Shown piece after piece: positions 1 through 7,533 of a DNA stretch of 22,480 nucleotides (positions within the stretch are counted from its first letter, which is position 1; every line of letters begins with the position of its first letter). The stretch comes from a virus, in the IMG/VR virus record IMGVR_UViG_3300025168_000738, positions 1 to 22,480 of that record. One strand, written 5' to 3'. The notes under the pieces are model-generated. The model was given only the letters and a program-made list of their open reading frames with translations. It had not been told where the DNA came from and made no database searches. The position numbers and the translations under genes are program-made.

Positions 1-232
1 CAGCTAGTGTTACGTCAACTGTGCTGTGAGCAATATCCATTGTTGGAACTTCAGCATGACGATTTTTAGTAACGGCTGTACCTTTCCCTACTTTCTGGAA
101 ACGTGCTTGGCTACCTTTTACATTTTTTGTCTGCCTTACAGTATTCGCTAATTTAGAACCCATACGTTGATATGCCATATGAACTTCTGCTTCAAACTGT
201 TTAATAAAGGCAGTTGATATTGATGTACTCAT
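1..232 (-). CDS. Major capsid protein, N-terminal part (cut by window edge)
   Basis: An open frame runs from an ATG at 232 to the left edge of the window, giving 77 residues with no stop. It begins MSTSISTAFIKQFEAEVHMA and continues with a basic stretch (VRQTKNVKGSQARFQKVGKG). This start, with an AFIKQFEAEV segment followed by a KVGKG segment, is the usual amino terminus of major capsid proteins in marine podovirus-like phages (recognised from memory, not by search). The start is supported by a good ribosome binding site, AGGAGAT, seven bases upstream. It lies directly downstream of the scaffold and gp13-like genes in the minus-strand head operon, where a capsid gene is expected. The HK97-type fold is inferred from the family; the rest of the gene is outside the window. 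Confidence 0.8.
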   Translation of the reverse strand, partial: MSTSISTAFIKQFEAEVHMAYQRMGSKLANTVRQTKNVKGSQARFQKVGKGTAVTKNRHAEVPTMDIAHSTVDVTLA

Positions 233-263
233 CTTTTATCTCCTGTTAAATTAAATTAATATT

Positions 264-815
264 TCACAGTTGTCCTTTATCCTTCAGTTCGGTTATCCAT
301 TTAGGGCCTAGTTCCGAAATAATGGGCTGTATATCTACATCTACCTTTGGTAGATGCTTATAAAAGTAATACATTTCTATGTCATTTACAAGTACTGGTT
401 GCTTACTAAAGCAATATTTCTGCCATTTTAACCAATTAATACTACGTTCATGCTCTTTTATTATAAAATTAAATAAGAATGTATAATGAGATTCTAAGTA
501 TGGACCCCATTTAAGATTAGCTTTTATAATACTTTTTTTGTTTTTATAAAATAAATCGTTAGCTAAAAACCATACTGCTGCTCTATTAGGATTAGTTTTA
601 CTAACTGGCATTGCACCCCATATAGCTACAATTTCATCTGTATCTTTTTCAAAAATAGTAAACGTATGTGTATTAGGTCTGTTATATCTAAATGGATTTA
701 TAAGAGCAGTAAGAGGATCAACTCCCATTGTAGCTAGTTCATACTTATCTAGCTGTTGTAGATTGGGAGCTAATCTAAAACAATCATCAGGGATTGTTTT
801 TTCTATGTAGATCAT
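264..815 (-). CDS. gp13-like / GNAT-like phage protein (DUF2833-type)
   Basis: This 183-residue protein has an IYIEKTIPDDCFRLAPNLQQ start and a central segment with IVAIWGAMPVSKTNPNRAAVWFLANDLF. That pattern, a hydrophobic strand, a short loop, then a W-F/L-hinge strand, resembles the acetyltransferase-like fold of the T7 gp13 family (DUF2833). T7 gp13 is needed for virion assembly and is not known to be an active enzyme. The ATG overlaps the end of the scaffold gene by one base (ATCATTA on the plus strand), so translation is probably coupled. It sits between scaffold and capsid. The assignment rests on pattern and position only; I see no acetyl-CoA binding motif that I would trust. Confidence 0.55.
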   Translation of the reverse strand: MIYIEKTIPDDCFRLAPNLQQLDKYELATMGVDPLTALINPFRYNRPNTHTFTIFEKDTDEIVAIWGAMPVSKTNPNRAAVWFLANDLFYKNKKSIIKANLKWGPYLESHYTFLFNFIIKEHERSINWLKWQKYCFSKQPVLVNDIEMYYFYKHLPKVDVDIQPIISELGPKWITELKDKGQL

Positions 816-1549
816 TACTTTGTTAACATTCTAAATGCAGCATCTACTTTTGCTACATACGCATCATCCCTATAACGTGGATCAAAATATCTTTTATCTT
901 GCATCATGGCTCTTGCATCTGCCATTGTCAGTTGTTTGTCTGGTTGTGTAAATTGCTCAGACCTTACACCTGTTTGTCCCATTTCCATAATACGTTCTAT
1001 TGCTTGAATTCCTGATGCTGTTGTACCTAAAGAGTATTGAATTGCTTCAAATTCTTCTGGTGGAAAATTTTTACTAGCCCAAGCATTAACCGCATCTACT
1101 CTTGAGTTAGCATTTTCACCCAATGCTTCCATTTCTGCATCTAAATTAGGTTGTTGTGCTTGCATCATTTCTACATAAGTATTTATACCAGCTTCGTATT
1201 CCTCTTGAGAAAAACCATTTTCTTTAGCAATACCATTCCACCATGTAGTCATAGGATTTTCATTCACCATTTCTTCATTAATACCTTCTGGTAAAGCAGG
1301 TAGCTCATAGGCTTCTGGTACATTTTCTGCATGCTCATTAGCAAGTTCTTCTATTAATTTTTCTTTAATAGTTTCTTCTTTACCACCAGCATACGACTCA
1401 AGTTGTGTATATGACTTAGCCATCTCATTGTAATCAACCGTACCATCTTTCCAAAACTTTTCAGGTATATGTTCTGGTCGTGCTTCTTGCGGTACTTCAT
1501 TTTCAGGTACTTCATCTAGTATTTCTTGCTCTGTAATTTCTTCAGCCAT
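815..1549 (-). CDS. Capsid assembly scaffolding protein
   Basis: This 244-residue, strongly acidic protein (starting MAEEITEQEILDEVPENEVP) is predicted to be mostly helical. It contains an EHIPEKFWKDGTVDYNEMAK segment near residues 27-46, a motif usual in scaffold proteins of T7-like and related phages, and ends in a short basic/aromatic helix (DDAYVAKVDAAFRMLTK) that would contact the capsid. Scaffolds of this type direct capsid assembly inside the cell and leave before DNA packaging. Length is slightly below T7 gp9 (about 300 residues). Its start overlaps the end of the Bbp19-like gene by 8 bases. Position between portal and capsid agrees with this role. Assignment is good; exact family not checked. 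Confidence 0.8.
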   Translation of the reverse strand: MAEEITEQEILDEVPENEVPQEARPEHIPEKFWKDGTVDYNEMAKSYTQLESYAGGKEETIKEKLIEELANEHAENVPEAYELPALPEGINEEMVNENPMTTWWNGIAKENGFSQEEYEAGINTYVEMMQAQQPNLDAEMEALGENANSRVDAVNAWASKNFPPEEFEAIQYSLGTTASGIQAIERIMEMGQTGVRSEQFTQPDKQLTMADARAMMQDKRYFDPRYRDDAYVAKVDAAFRMLTK

Positions 1550-1829
1550 TGTTGCTATCCTCCACTATTTTTTGTGATTGTCCTTTATTACTTCTGCGTT
1601 GTATTAAACCTACAATATAACGCTGTCCTTCTATATGTCTTAATTGATGATCAGATACTTCAGGACCTGCTACAGTTTCAATCGTAATAGACCTTAGATA
1701 ATTTAAAAATGTTTTACCTGCATCGGATGTGAATAATGCTCTTGATACTGTGTTAAGTGCTTCTTCTTGGTTTGGAGTTCTTTCCATACCATCAAGCCCT
1801 ATAAGAGTTTTGACTTTCTTTTCTGCCAT
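1542..1829 (-). CDS. Bbp19-like small head-module protein
   Basis: I place the start at the ATG at 1829, giving 95 residues beginning MAEKKVKTLIGLDGMERTPN, because TGAGGTG lies just upstream; a longer open frame to 1889 would run through the parS site and has no ribosome binding site. The pattern ALFTSDAGKTFLNYLRSITI ... LRHIEGQRYIVGLIQRRS resembles Bbp19-type proteins, small phage proteins of unknown role often found between portal and scaffold. The G(Q)R segment at about residues 67-70 is the most conserved part of such proteins. It shares an 8-base overlap with the scaffold gene. No function can be given. Confidence 0.65.
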   Translation of the reverse strand: MAEKKVKTLIGLDGMERTPNQEEALNTVSRALFTSDAGKTFLNYLRSITIETVAGPEVSDHQLRHIEGQRYIVGLIQRRSNKGQSQKIVEDSNNG

Positions 1830-1850
1830 GCTACACCTCATGTTGTTAAT

Positions 1851-1866
1851 TGTTCCACGTGAAACA
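1851..1866. promoter_or_regulatory. parS-type ParB binding site
   Basis: The sequence TGTTCCACGTGAAACA matches the bacterial chromosomal parS consensus TGTTNCACGTGAAACA at every fixed position; the reverse strand reads TGTTTCACGTGGAACA. It lies in the 127-bp gap between portal and Bbp19-like gene, 22 bases upstream of the latter's start codon, and outside both reading frames. ParB is a CTP-dependent clamp that loads at parS and slides outward for kilobases. No parA or parB gene is present in the window, so the site would be read by host ParB or by a gene elsewhere in the phage. A chance match to 15 fixed positions in a window this size is very unlikely. Confidence 0.75.
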
Positions 1867-1956
1867 GGAAGCAAAGGTACTTTCATCAAAACTGTGGGGG
1901 TTTAAATGCTTCGCTTCCCATTTGATAATAGTAAATTGTTACCGAAAGTCAAGCAC

Positions 1957-3528
1957 TTATTGTTGTGGTGGAGGTCCTGCTTGTTGTTGCTGTTGTTGCA
2001 TCTGTTGCATCTGTTGCATCATTGCCTGCATTTCTTCTGGAGTTCTAATTAATTCTTCTGGTATGCCTAATTTTTTAGCTATAAACTTAGCTACTTCATC
2101 TTGTTTAATCATAACATTAAGAAGTTCTGGACCTACTCTACCTTGTATTAAAGCTAAGAATCTATCTATAGTAGCTACATCTTGTTGATGTTGCGCTTGT
2201 GCTAATGGGCTTGATGATTTAATTTGTACTTCTCTACCATTAATAACTGGTATATTAATACGCCCTTGTTTTTTTAATAGATGTATAACTCTTGCTAATA
2301 CTGGATTTACCATTTCTGCTTGTAATCTACCAAACGCTGCACCTATTTGCCTAGACAAATCAGCTTGACGTTCAGCTACTTCGGTTGCAGACATAGGAGT
2401 TTTTTCATTTGGATTACCTAACATGTCGTTGTATAACGCTTTCTTAATGTTAGACCTCATATCACGCAACACAAGATCCGATACATTAAAGTTACCTGCT
2501 TGTGCAATAGGCTGTAAGCCTGCGCTACCTGCTGCTTTCGGGATAACTGTACCTGGAATAAGTGCAATGTTATCAACATTAATGACGCCATCATCTTCCA
2601 CTTGATACATACCTGAAATACTCATTTGTGCATTTTCTAATATTAGCTCTACGACTAAATTAGCAGTTTTAATTGCAGGCAACGCAAACTGTAATGGTCC
2701 TCTACCGTATGTTTCACCAGAACATTTGGACCAACGATAAACAATATATGGATTACTTCCTTGTCCTTTGTATTGCTCATCAAAAACTTTATGTTCATAT
2801 TCTTCTGCTATCGCACAAAATATATTAACTTCTTCTTTAGTATTTGAATAATCACGATATAAAGATTCAACTATTTTAATTTCCTTGTCTGGATTTGCTT
2901 CCATATCCATAGCCATTTTGTCAGATAATATAGGATTCTTATATGCAAAAGTTAATTCTTTTAATTTAATAGAACGTTTGCGATAAACCGCATCTACCTT
3001 ATCATCATGTCCACTTGTTAAACAAACTTGTGGTAATGGAATAGCTTTAAATCTTATTGGTTGAACGGCATCGCCTTCCTCAACTAATAAAACTCCTGTG
3101 CCTACAGCTATGTCTAAAAATGTTTCGTGTACTTCTTGAGAAAAATTTGAGTTTTGTAGTATCTCAAATACATATTCAGTTACCTCATCTAAAGCTAAGT
3201 TAACTTCTTTTTGTTCTTGTTTAGGTACTTCTGTTCCTGCTACAAAGTTAGCCCATCTAGCATAGTTAGGTACAATGCCTGACTGCAATCTACTTGCAAA
3301 TTCTTGTATGCCTACTACGGCAGTCTCATCAAAGATATGATCGGTTCTTCTTCTGCCTGGTGTTTCAGAATAAAACGATTCTCTTTGTGGTAAAGCATAT
3401 TCATAACATTCTTCAAACACAGAAGACCATTGAGCTTTAATAATTTGAGCATGTTTGTATCTAGCTAATATTTTTTTTGTTGGGTTTTCTATATTGGCTA
3501 CATTTACTGATGTTTGATTTTCAATCAT
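1957..3528 (-). CDS. Portal (head-to-tail connector) protein, T7 gp8-like
   Basis: At 523 residues this is close to T7 gp8 (536). Family features include an early WSSVFEECYEYALPQR segment (about residues 35-50), the middle PFAM-style block QVCLTSGHDDKVDAVYRKRS, YIVYRWSKCSGETYGRGPL (about residues 260-279), and TPMSATEVAERQADLSRQIG near residue 375, a hallmark of head-tail connector proteins. Portals form the dodecameric ring at one capsid vertex through which DNA is packaged and ejected. The C-terminus is a Met/Gln repeat with a Pro tail (MQQMQQMQQQQQQAGPPPQQ), encoded by a CAA/ATG repeat tract at about 1965-2020. Its start overlaps the stop of the small gene before it by one base. High confidence in the role. 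Confidence 0.92.
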   Translation of the reverse strand: MIENQTSVNVANIENPTKKILARYKHAQIIKAQWSSVFEECYEYALPQRESFYSETPGRRRTDHIFDETAVVGIQEFASRLQSGIVPNYARWANFVAGTEVPKQEQKEVNLALDEVTEYVFEILQNSNFSQEVHETFLDIAVGTGVLLVEEGDAVQPIRFKAIPLPQVCLTSGHDDKVDAVYRKRSIKLKELTFAYKNPILSDKMAMDMEANPDKEIKIVESLYRDYSNTKEEVNIFCAIAEEYEHKVFDEQYKGQGSNPYIVYRWSKCSGETYGRGPLQFALPAIKTANLVVELILENAQMSISGMYQVEDDGVINVDNIALIPGTVIPKAAGSAGLQPIAQAGNFNVSDLVLRDMRSNIKKALYNDMLGNPNEKTPMSATEVAERQADLSRQIGAAFGRLQAEMVNPVLARVIHLLKKQGRINIPVINGREVQIKSSSPLAQAQHQQDVATIDRFLALIQGRVGPELLNVMIKQDEVAKFIAKKLGIPEELIRTPEEMQAMMQQMQQMQQQQQQAGPPPQQ

Positions 3529-3791
3529 TAAGCACCTAAATTAGTTTTAGTTTGATAATTATCAGCTACATCAAATCCACTACCACCTTTACGACCAGAT
3601 AATAAACTTCTTCTGCCACGTCTGCCTGCTAATGCAGCAGTACTTATTTCTAACTGATCAGCTTTAATTTGAGCGGCCTCTTTTTTTTCTTCTTTCAACG
3701 CATCTCGTTGAGCTTTGCGGCTTGATTCTCTAGCACGTATATCTTCTGCTGATGGGCCTGGTGGCTTTGGTGATTTAAATGGACCGCACAT
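3528..3791 (-). CDS. Small basic protein between terminase and portal
   Basis: This 87-residue protein begins MCGPFKSPKPPGPSAEDIRA, has a charged helical middle rich in Lys, Glu and Ala, and a RRGRRSLLSGRKGGSGF segment near residues 57-73. Small proteins with a Pro-rich start and this Arg-Gly/SLL-Gly segment are common between the terminase and portal genes of podovirus-like phages, but I know of no proven role. Both ends overlap the neighbouring genes by one base, so it is translated as part of the packaging/portal unit. Possible roles are head completion or a virion-internal protein; neither is shown by the sequence. Confidence 0.75.
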   Translation of the reverse strand: MCGPFKSPKPPGPSAEDIRARESSRKAQRDALKEEKKEAAQIKADQLEISTAALAGRRGRRSLLSGRKGGSGFDVADNYQTKTNLGA

Positions 3792-5302
3792 TATCTATTT
3801 CTCCTATCATGGATGTTACGCTTTGGTTTCACAGTATAAACATCAAAGGCTCGCTTTGCTACAAAAGGTTTGCTAGTCTTTCCTCCAAGCATTAAACTTC
3901 TCCCTTCTCCTGCACCTAACAATAAATACTGTAGTGCATCATGTATGTGTGAAAACCTATTTTTGTTTGGCTTCTCATCATAGCGTTCACCACTTGTTTG
4001 TATACGCTTGTAATGATAACCACCACTAAATCCTTTTATCAAGTTAATACATTTTGGATCAATTAACAAGCCTGATTCTCCGTCTGTCATTCTGGTTAAC
4101 GTAGCATTAACTGCTTCTAATCTAATTAATACATCATTTGATGGTGCTGGTCTAGCATTTATTCCTTTGGATCTAAGTATTTGAAAGGGAGTTGCTTCAT
4201 CTGTTTGCACTCGATGATCGCCTGCTGGATCACCAAAGACGTGAAACGTACGTGGCGCATACAATGCCATCTGTTGTTTTAATAAATCAGAGTACCTTAC
4301 AATACCCATGTCCTCCGCTACCAGCTCATCTAGCAATACCCATCTACCACGTATGCGTTGAGCAAACACACAAGCAGGAGTTAATCCAAAATCTATTCCC
4401 ATGTAAATTGGTAACTTATCTGCAACCAAACAATCACTTCTAGCTACATGCACATCATGTCTAAAGGAATCGTATACAGGTTTACCATCTTCTATCAATC
4501 CTAATTTGTTTAGCACATAGACATCAATCCAAGATTTAGTCTTACCTCTAATAATATTGCGATAATAATTAGGTGTAAGGTTCTTTACATTCTCTGCATC
4601 CTCACTCTTTTCGTATCTATCTACTATTTTATCTTTGCCTATAATCTCATCCATTGCTGGAGGCTGATTAAAGAAGGTCCAGTTATCTGGTTTGACTAAC
4701 ATCTTCGCTTCTTGCTTGGTGAGGTAGTCTGGCAATACAGTCTCCCCTGCAAGTATAGGCCACCAATGTTCAGTATCAGGAGCATTGGTATCACAAATAA
4801 CGCCATACCAGCTAGGACCACCATCACGCATAGACGGATAACGGCCAACACGCATAGTACAAGCATCGATGATAGACTTTGGAATTTCTCTTGCTTCATT
4901 TACCCATACTCCTGTAAGTTCAAGGGATAGTAGTTTCTTGACATCATCTGGCCTATCTAATGCTAGGAAGATAACTTCTAATTCAATATCACCTTTCTTA
5001 ATCATGTGCGTAAAAGGTACGCTATATAAGAACTTACCCCATTCTTCTTCTGGAAACCAGTCTAGCCAGGTCTTAATGGTAGTAGTCTTTAGTTGTGGAT
5101 TAGTGTTTCTTATGACTGCCCATCTGCTTTTCCTTATACCTTCTGCATTGGGTTCTTGTGCTAACGCTCTACGCAATACTTCAATACAACAGGACACAGA
5201 TTTACCGCTACCTACAGGTCCACGCAAACCACGAAAGAAAGAATCGTCTTTCATAAACGCTTTTACAATAGGACCAGGTGCTTTATAGTTGAGTGATGCC
5301 AT
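3791..5302 (-). CDS. terL: Terminase large subunit (ATPase and nuclease)
   Basis: This 503-residue protein is the DNA packaging motor. The Walker A motif GPVGSGKS is at residues 28-35, and the Walker B/catalytic region GVWVNEARE at 131-139 ends in the expected acidic pair. The RNase H-type nuclease domain shows MGIDFG with Asp304, FGDPA with Asp358 and FSHIHDALQYLLLG with Asp455, the usual three metal-binding acids. The ATPase translocates DNA into the prohead through the portal and the nuclease cuts genome ends. The C-terminus is basic. Length is typical of podovirus terminases (T7 gp19 is about 590). Its start overlaps the end of the 75-residue gene by 20 bases. Very secure. Confidence 0.95.
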   Translation of the reverse strand: MASLNYKAPGPIVKAFMKDDSFFRGLRGPVGSGKSVSCCIEVLRRALAQEPNAEGIRKSRWAVIRNTNPQLKTTTIKTWLDWFPEEEWGKFLYSVPFTHMIKKGDIELEVIFLALDRPDDVKKLLSLELTGVWVNEAREIPKSIIDACTMRVGRYPSMRDGGPSWYGVICDTNAPDTEHWWPILAGETVLPDYLTKQEAKMLVKPDNWTFFNQPPAMDEIIGKDKIVDRYEKSEDAENVKNLTPNYYRNIIRGKTKSWIDVYVLNKLGLIEDGKPVYDSFRHDVHVARSDCLVADKLPIYMGIDFGLTPACVFAQRIRGRWVLLDELVAEDMGIVRYSDLLKQQMALYAPRTFHVFGDPAGDHRVQTDEATPFQILRSKGINARPAPSNDVLIRLEAVNATLTRMTDGESGLLIDPKCINLIKGFSGGYHYKRIQTSGERYDEKPNKNRFSHIHDALQYLLLGAGEGRSLMLGGKTSKPFVAKRAFDVYTVKPKRNIHDRRNR

Positions 5303-5510
5303 ACTTTACCGCTAGTTCGTAGAGTTTTTCTACAGCTTGTGGCGACATAGCTGCTAAAATTCTATCTGCTTCCATGTCATTTACAAAATCTTTAGGATAA
5401 CTTTTCATGTGCTGTGTCTTTACAACAGTTCGTACTTTTTTCCATTGCTCTTTGCTGTATACATTAGGGTTAACAACATCTCTAGGTTTATTAGTCCATT
5501 CATTATTCAT
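5283..5510 (-). CDS. Hypothetical protein, 75 residues, upstream of terL
   Basis: A 75-residue protein beginning MNNEWTNKPRDVVNPNVYSK, with a C-terminal helical half (MEADRILAAMSPQAVEKLYE). I do not recognise the family. It overlaps terL by 20 bases and abuts the glucosaminidase gene by one base (shared base at 5510), so it is co-translated with them. The helical part resembles small packaging-associated proteins in being amphipathic, but this is only a general likeness. No signal peptide or membrane segment is seen. Confidence 0.7.
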   Translation of the reverse strand: MNNEWTNKPRDVVNPNVYSKEQWKKVRTVVKTQHMKSYPKDFVNDMEADRILAAMSPQAVEKLYELAVKYGITQL

Positions 5511-6808
5511 TATAAGTCTACCTCTATTTTAATATTACCTTGTTTTAAATTTTCATTTTTTTCAAAACCACCTTTAAGTCTAACCCCTTTACTAATTTCT
5601 TTATTAACACTTCCGCCAAAATAAGTTTTATCTTGTCTTTGTCCACCATATAGTTCATAACCATTTGTTTTTCCAAATAATTCAAAATTTAAATCAGTAA
5701 TAGCTTCTCCTGTTGAATCAACAACAGTATTTGCTTTTGTTCCTAATTCAAAATCTTTACTTTCAAAACCTATTTCTCCATCTAATTTATAGATGTCTTG
5801 CATTATTTCTTGAAAAGAAAGATTTCCTGTGGCCATGTTACCTGCAATACTATTTTTTAGAAATTGTTCTTGCGATACATTGCGATGTACAAAGTCCAAG
5901 CTAGTATAATCTTTTCTATACTTTGGATTTACATTATTGTTTACATTTTCTTTTTGCATAACAACTTTTTTTGGTAACTCTGGATCAACTTCTAATTGTG
6001 TAAAAAGGTCTGTATTTAGATATTGGCCACCTTTAATACCTCTAGGTGAATAATTTATTCCTCGCTTACCTTTTTCTGAAGGAACAATTAATTCTTCATT
6101 ACCTATTTTTATAGTTGTCATATCAGGTCTAGTAACACCACCTAGAAAATTATGAAACTTATTCCAGTATTGATTAGCAAAAATGTTTGGTTCTAGTTCT
6201 CCTGTATCTTCTAAGACTGGCGCTAATGCAGATTGTTTAGGCATATCTTGCCTAAATTTAAAATCAGTTGCGTACATTTTATTATCTTTGCCTTTCATTA
6301 AAGCAAGAACAAAGTCAGTTGAGTTTTTTGCTTTCATTACATTAGGGAAGTTAGGTAAAATCACATCATTAAAAAAAGCATCCATTCCTTCTTTCTCTGT
6401 TTTATAGTTAGCAAAATATCTTTTTTGATTACCTTTTTTTCCTGATGTACCTTGTCCTTCTACCTCACCTATTTCATGTGTGCTAACAAGTTTAGCAGGA
6501 GGAAAGTCAAATTCTTTTTCTCTACCTGTTAATCTTTCCGTATCTTTTATTTGTTTCTTGGTTGCTGTAATACCAAAATGATTATTAATGCCTGACTCTT
6601 TTGTAAAACTTGTTGATTCATTCATACCTACGGCTGTCATCCAATAAGCAAATTCTTTTTTGTCTACAGCAAACTTTAAATCAGTTCTACCTTTTAAATA
6701 CTTATGTATCTTATGCAACATGATTGCATTGTTATTTGCTCTAATTTCTCTATGCCTAGAATCTTTTACATCAAAATTAGGTAAGTGTTGAATGACTACG
6801 TTTTCCAT
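5510..6808 (-). CDS. Glucosaminidase-type peptidoglycan hydrolase, virion-associated
   Basis: A 432-residue protein. Residues about 50-150 show the FlgJ/endo-beta-N-acetylglucosaminidase pattern: AVGMNESTSFTKESG with candidate catalytic Glu64, then NNHFGI at 75-80, then YFANYKTEKEGMDAFFNDVI near 130-150. Such enzymes cut the glycan strands of peptidoglycan. No signal peptide or membrane segment is visible and the gene sits in the packaging module rather than with the holin-like gene, so a virion role (local wall opening during DNA entry) is more likely than endolysin, though an endolysin is possible. The C-terminal third (from about residue 320) is unrelated, Gly-rich and beta-prone (KTNGYELYGGQRQDKTYFGG), perhaps an assembly or wall-binding domain. 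The domain call is moderately secure. Confidence 0.75.
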   Translation of the reverse strand: MENVVIQHLPNFDVKDSRHREIRANNNAIMLHKIHKYLKGRTDLKFAVDKKEFAYWMTAVGMNESTSFTKESGINNHFGITATKKQIKDTERLTGREKEFDFPPAKLVSTHEIGEVEGQGTSGKKGNQKRYFANYKTEKEGMDAFFNDVILPNFPNVMKAKNSTDFVLALMKGKDNKMYATDFKFRQDMPKQSALAPVLEDTGELEPNIFANQYWNKFHNFLGGVTRPDMTTIKIGNEELIVPSEKGKRGINYSPRGIKGGQYLNTDLFTQLEVDPELPKKVVMQKENVNNNVNPKYRKDYTSLDFVHRNVSQEQFLKNSIAGNMATGNLSFQEIMQDIYKLDGEIGFESKDFELGTKANTVVDSTGEAITDLNFELFGKTNGYELYGGQRQDKTYFGGSVNKEISKGVRLKGGFEKNENLKQGNIKIEVDL

Positions 6809-7032
6809 TAGACTACCTGCTGGTTATAAATAATTTCTTTGGCCATCTTCTCAGCATCTGCCTGGCTATGTCCTTTGATTAGTTTGTACTCTACGTACTG
6901 ATCGTACTGTCTTTTCTTGTCATCATCACGCATCTTTTGTTCGCTGGCCATCATAACAGCAGCACGCTTCTCAGCTTTGTCCATCTTAGTTAATTTCTTT
7001 TTGGGTGTACCTAACGGTTTTACTTTTGGCAT
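6808..7032 (-). CDS. Small charged hypothetical protein, 74 residues
   Basis: A 74-residue protein, Lys-rich at the start (MPKVKPLGTPKKKLTKMDKA), then a long predicted helix dense in charged residues (EKRAAVMMASEQKMRDDDKK) and a C-terminal KGHSQADAEKMAKEIIYNQQ. I do not recognise a family. It continues the run of basic proteins between the terminase subunits; the start is preceded by TAGGAGGTAGT, a strong ribosome binding site. Its stop shares one base with the start of the glucosaminidase gene. Confidence 0.75.
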   Translation of the reverse strand: MPKVKPLGTPKKKLTKMDKAEKRAAVMMASEQKMRDDDKKRQYDQYVEYKLIKGHSQADAEKMAKEIIYNQQVV

Positions 7033-7040
7033 ACTACCTC

Positions 7041-7304
7041 CTAGCAGTTCCAGGCTCTTAATGATTTGTTGATTCTTGACTGCGGATCTCTGGCAGTCTT
7101 AGCTGACGTTAGTTTAGACTTCATCCCCTTCATCCTAGCGCAGAAAGACTTACGTCTAGCTTTGTCTTTACTAGTCTTAGGTTTGGGTGCAGGTGGTTTA
7201 AGATTACCGCCACCCTGATTGTAACTGGCTCGCCCTTTAGCATTTAATCCACCTTTGGGATTCTTACCAGCTTTGCGTTGCCAGGCTGGAGTTTGTACTG
7301 CCAT
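7041..7304 (-). CDS. DUF6321-like basic phage protein
   Basis: An 87-residue, strongly basic protein. It carries the order WQRKAGKNPKGGLNAKGRAS, then LKPPAPK, then RRKSFCARMKGMKSKLTSAK, DPQSRINKSLRAWNC at the end. This order (W-R-x-G-K-x-P-x-G-G-L, R-R-K-S-F-C-A-R-M, D-P-x-S-R-I-N-x-L-R-x-W-x-C) is the conserved signature of DUF6321, a family widespread in phages and of unknown function. The Cys at SFC and the terminal WNC are noteworthy because the protein is otherwise nearly Cys-free. Start shares an A with the TAA of the 16-residue peptide gene (TAATG). The family is recognised from memory. Confidence 0.8.
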   Translation of the reverse strand: MAVQTPAWQRKAGKNPKGGLNAKGRASYNQGGGNLKPPAPKPKTSKDKARRKSFCARMKGMKSKLTSAKTARDPQSRINKSLRAWNC

Positions 7305-7354
7305 TAATACTTAATTTTTTTTGGCTTAGGCTGTTTCTTCTTCATCTTCTTCAT
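7304..7354 (-). CDS. 16-residue Lys-rich peptide, tiled between two genes
   Basis: The reverse strand encodes MKKMKKKQPKPKKIKY followed by TAA. It exactly fills the gap between the 60-residue and DUF6321-like genes: its ATG overlaps the upstream TGA (ATGA) and its TAA overlaps the downstream ATG (TAATG). A GAGGAAGC ribosome binding site lies just upstream. Nine of 16 residues are Lys. The exact tiling suggests it is translated by coupling; the alternative is that the codons only serve to carry ribosomes across to the next gene. Function unknown, but composition fits the surrounding basic proteins. Confidence 0.5.
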   Translation of the reverse strand: MKKMKKKQPKPKKIKY

Positions 7355-7533
7355 GCTTGCTTCCTCATCTTCATTAGTTTATTGCGGACTGCCTTTGGCA
7401 GATCCTTCATGTGGAACAACTTCTTACTTGATTTTGTATGAGTCTTGCCAGAATGTAAAGTACCATCTGTCATCTTGTGGTTAGCACCTTTAAACAACGA
7501 GCCGTCTTTGGTGTAATGCGGTACGCCTTTCAT
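7351..7533 (-). CDS. Small basic protein with HYTKDG/HKMTDGTLHSG repeats
   Basis: A 60-residue basic protein: MKGVPHYTKDGSLFKGANHK, then MTDGTLHSGKTHTKSSKKLF, then a short basic helix. It carries two similar turns (HYTKDGSLFKGANHK and HKMTDGTLHSGKTH). Proteins of this look occur beside DUF5872 genes in cyanophages and other marine phages, where they are taken as possible structural proteins. Rich in His and Lys, so nucleic acid or metal contact is possible but unproved. Start is supported by AGGAGTGC upstream and it overlaps the neighbouring gene by one base. Confidence 0.7.
   Translation of the reverse strand: MKGVPHYTKDGSLFKGANHKMTDGTLHSGKTHTKSSKKLFHMKDLPKAVRNKLMKMRKQA

Noticed and set aside
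1830-1889. Upstream extension of the Bbp19-like gene to an ATG at 1889
   Set aside because: The extra 20 codons run through the parS site and have no ribosome binding site, while the ATG at 1829 has TGAGGTG just upstream.
1850-2188. Plus-strand frame rich in Cys opposite the portal end
   Set aside because: It is the complement of the Gln/Met repeat tract of the portal, and its apparent Cys runs are a by-product of that repeat.
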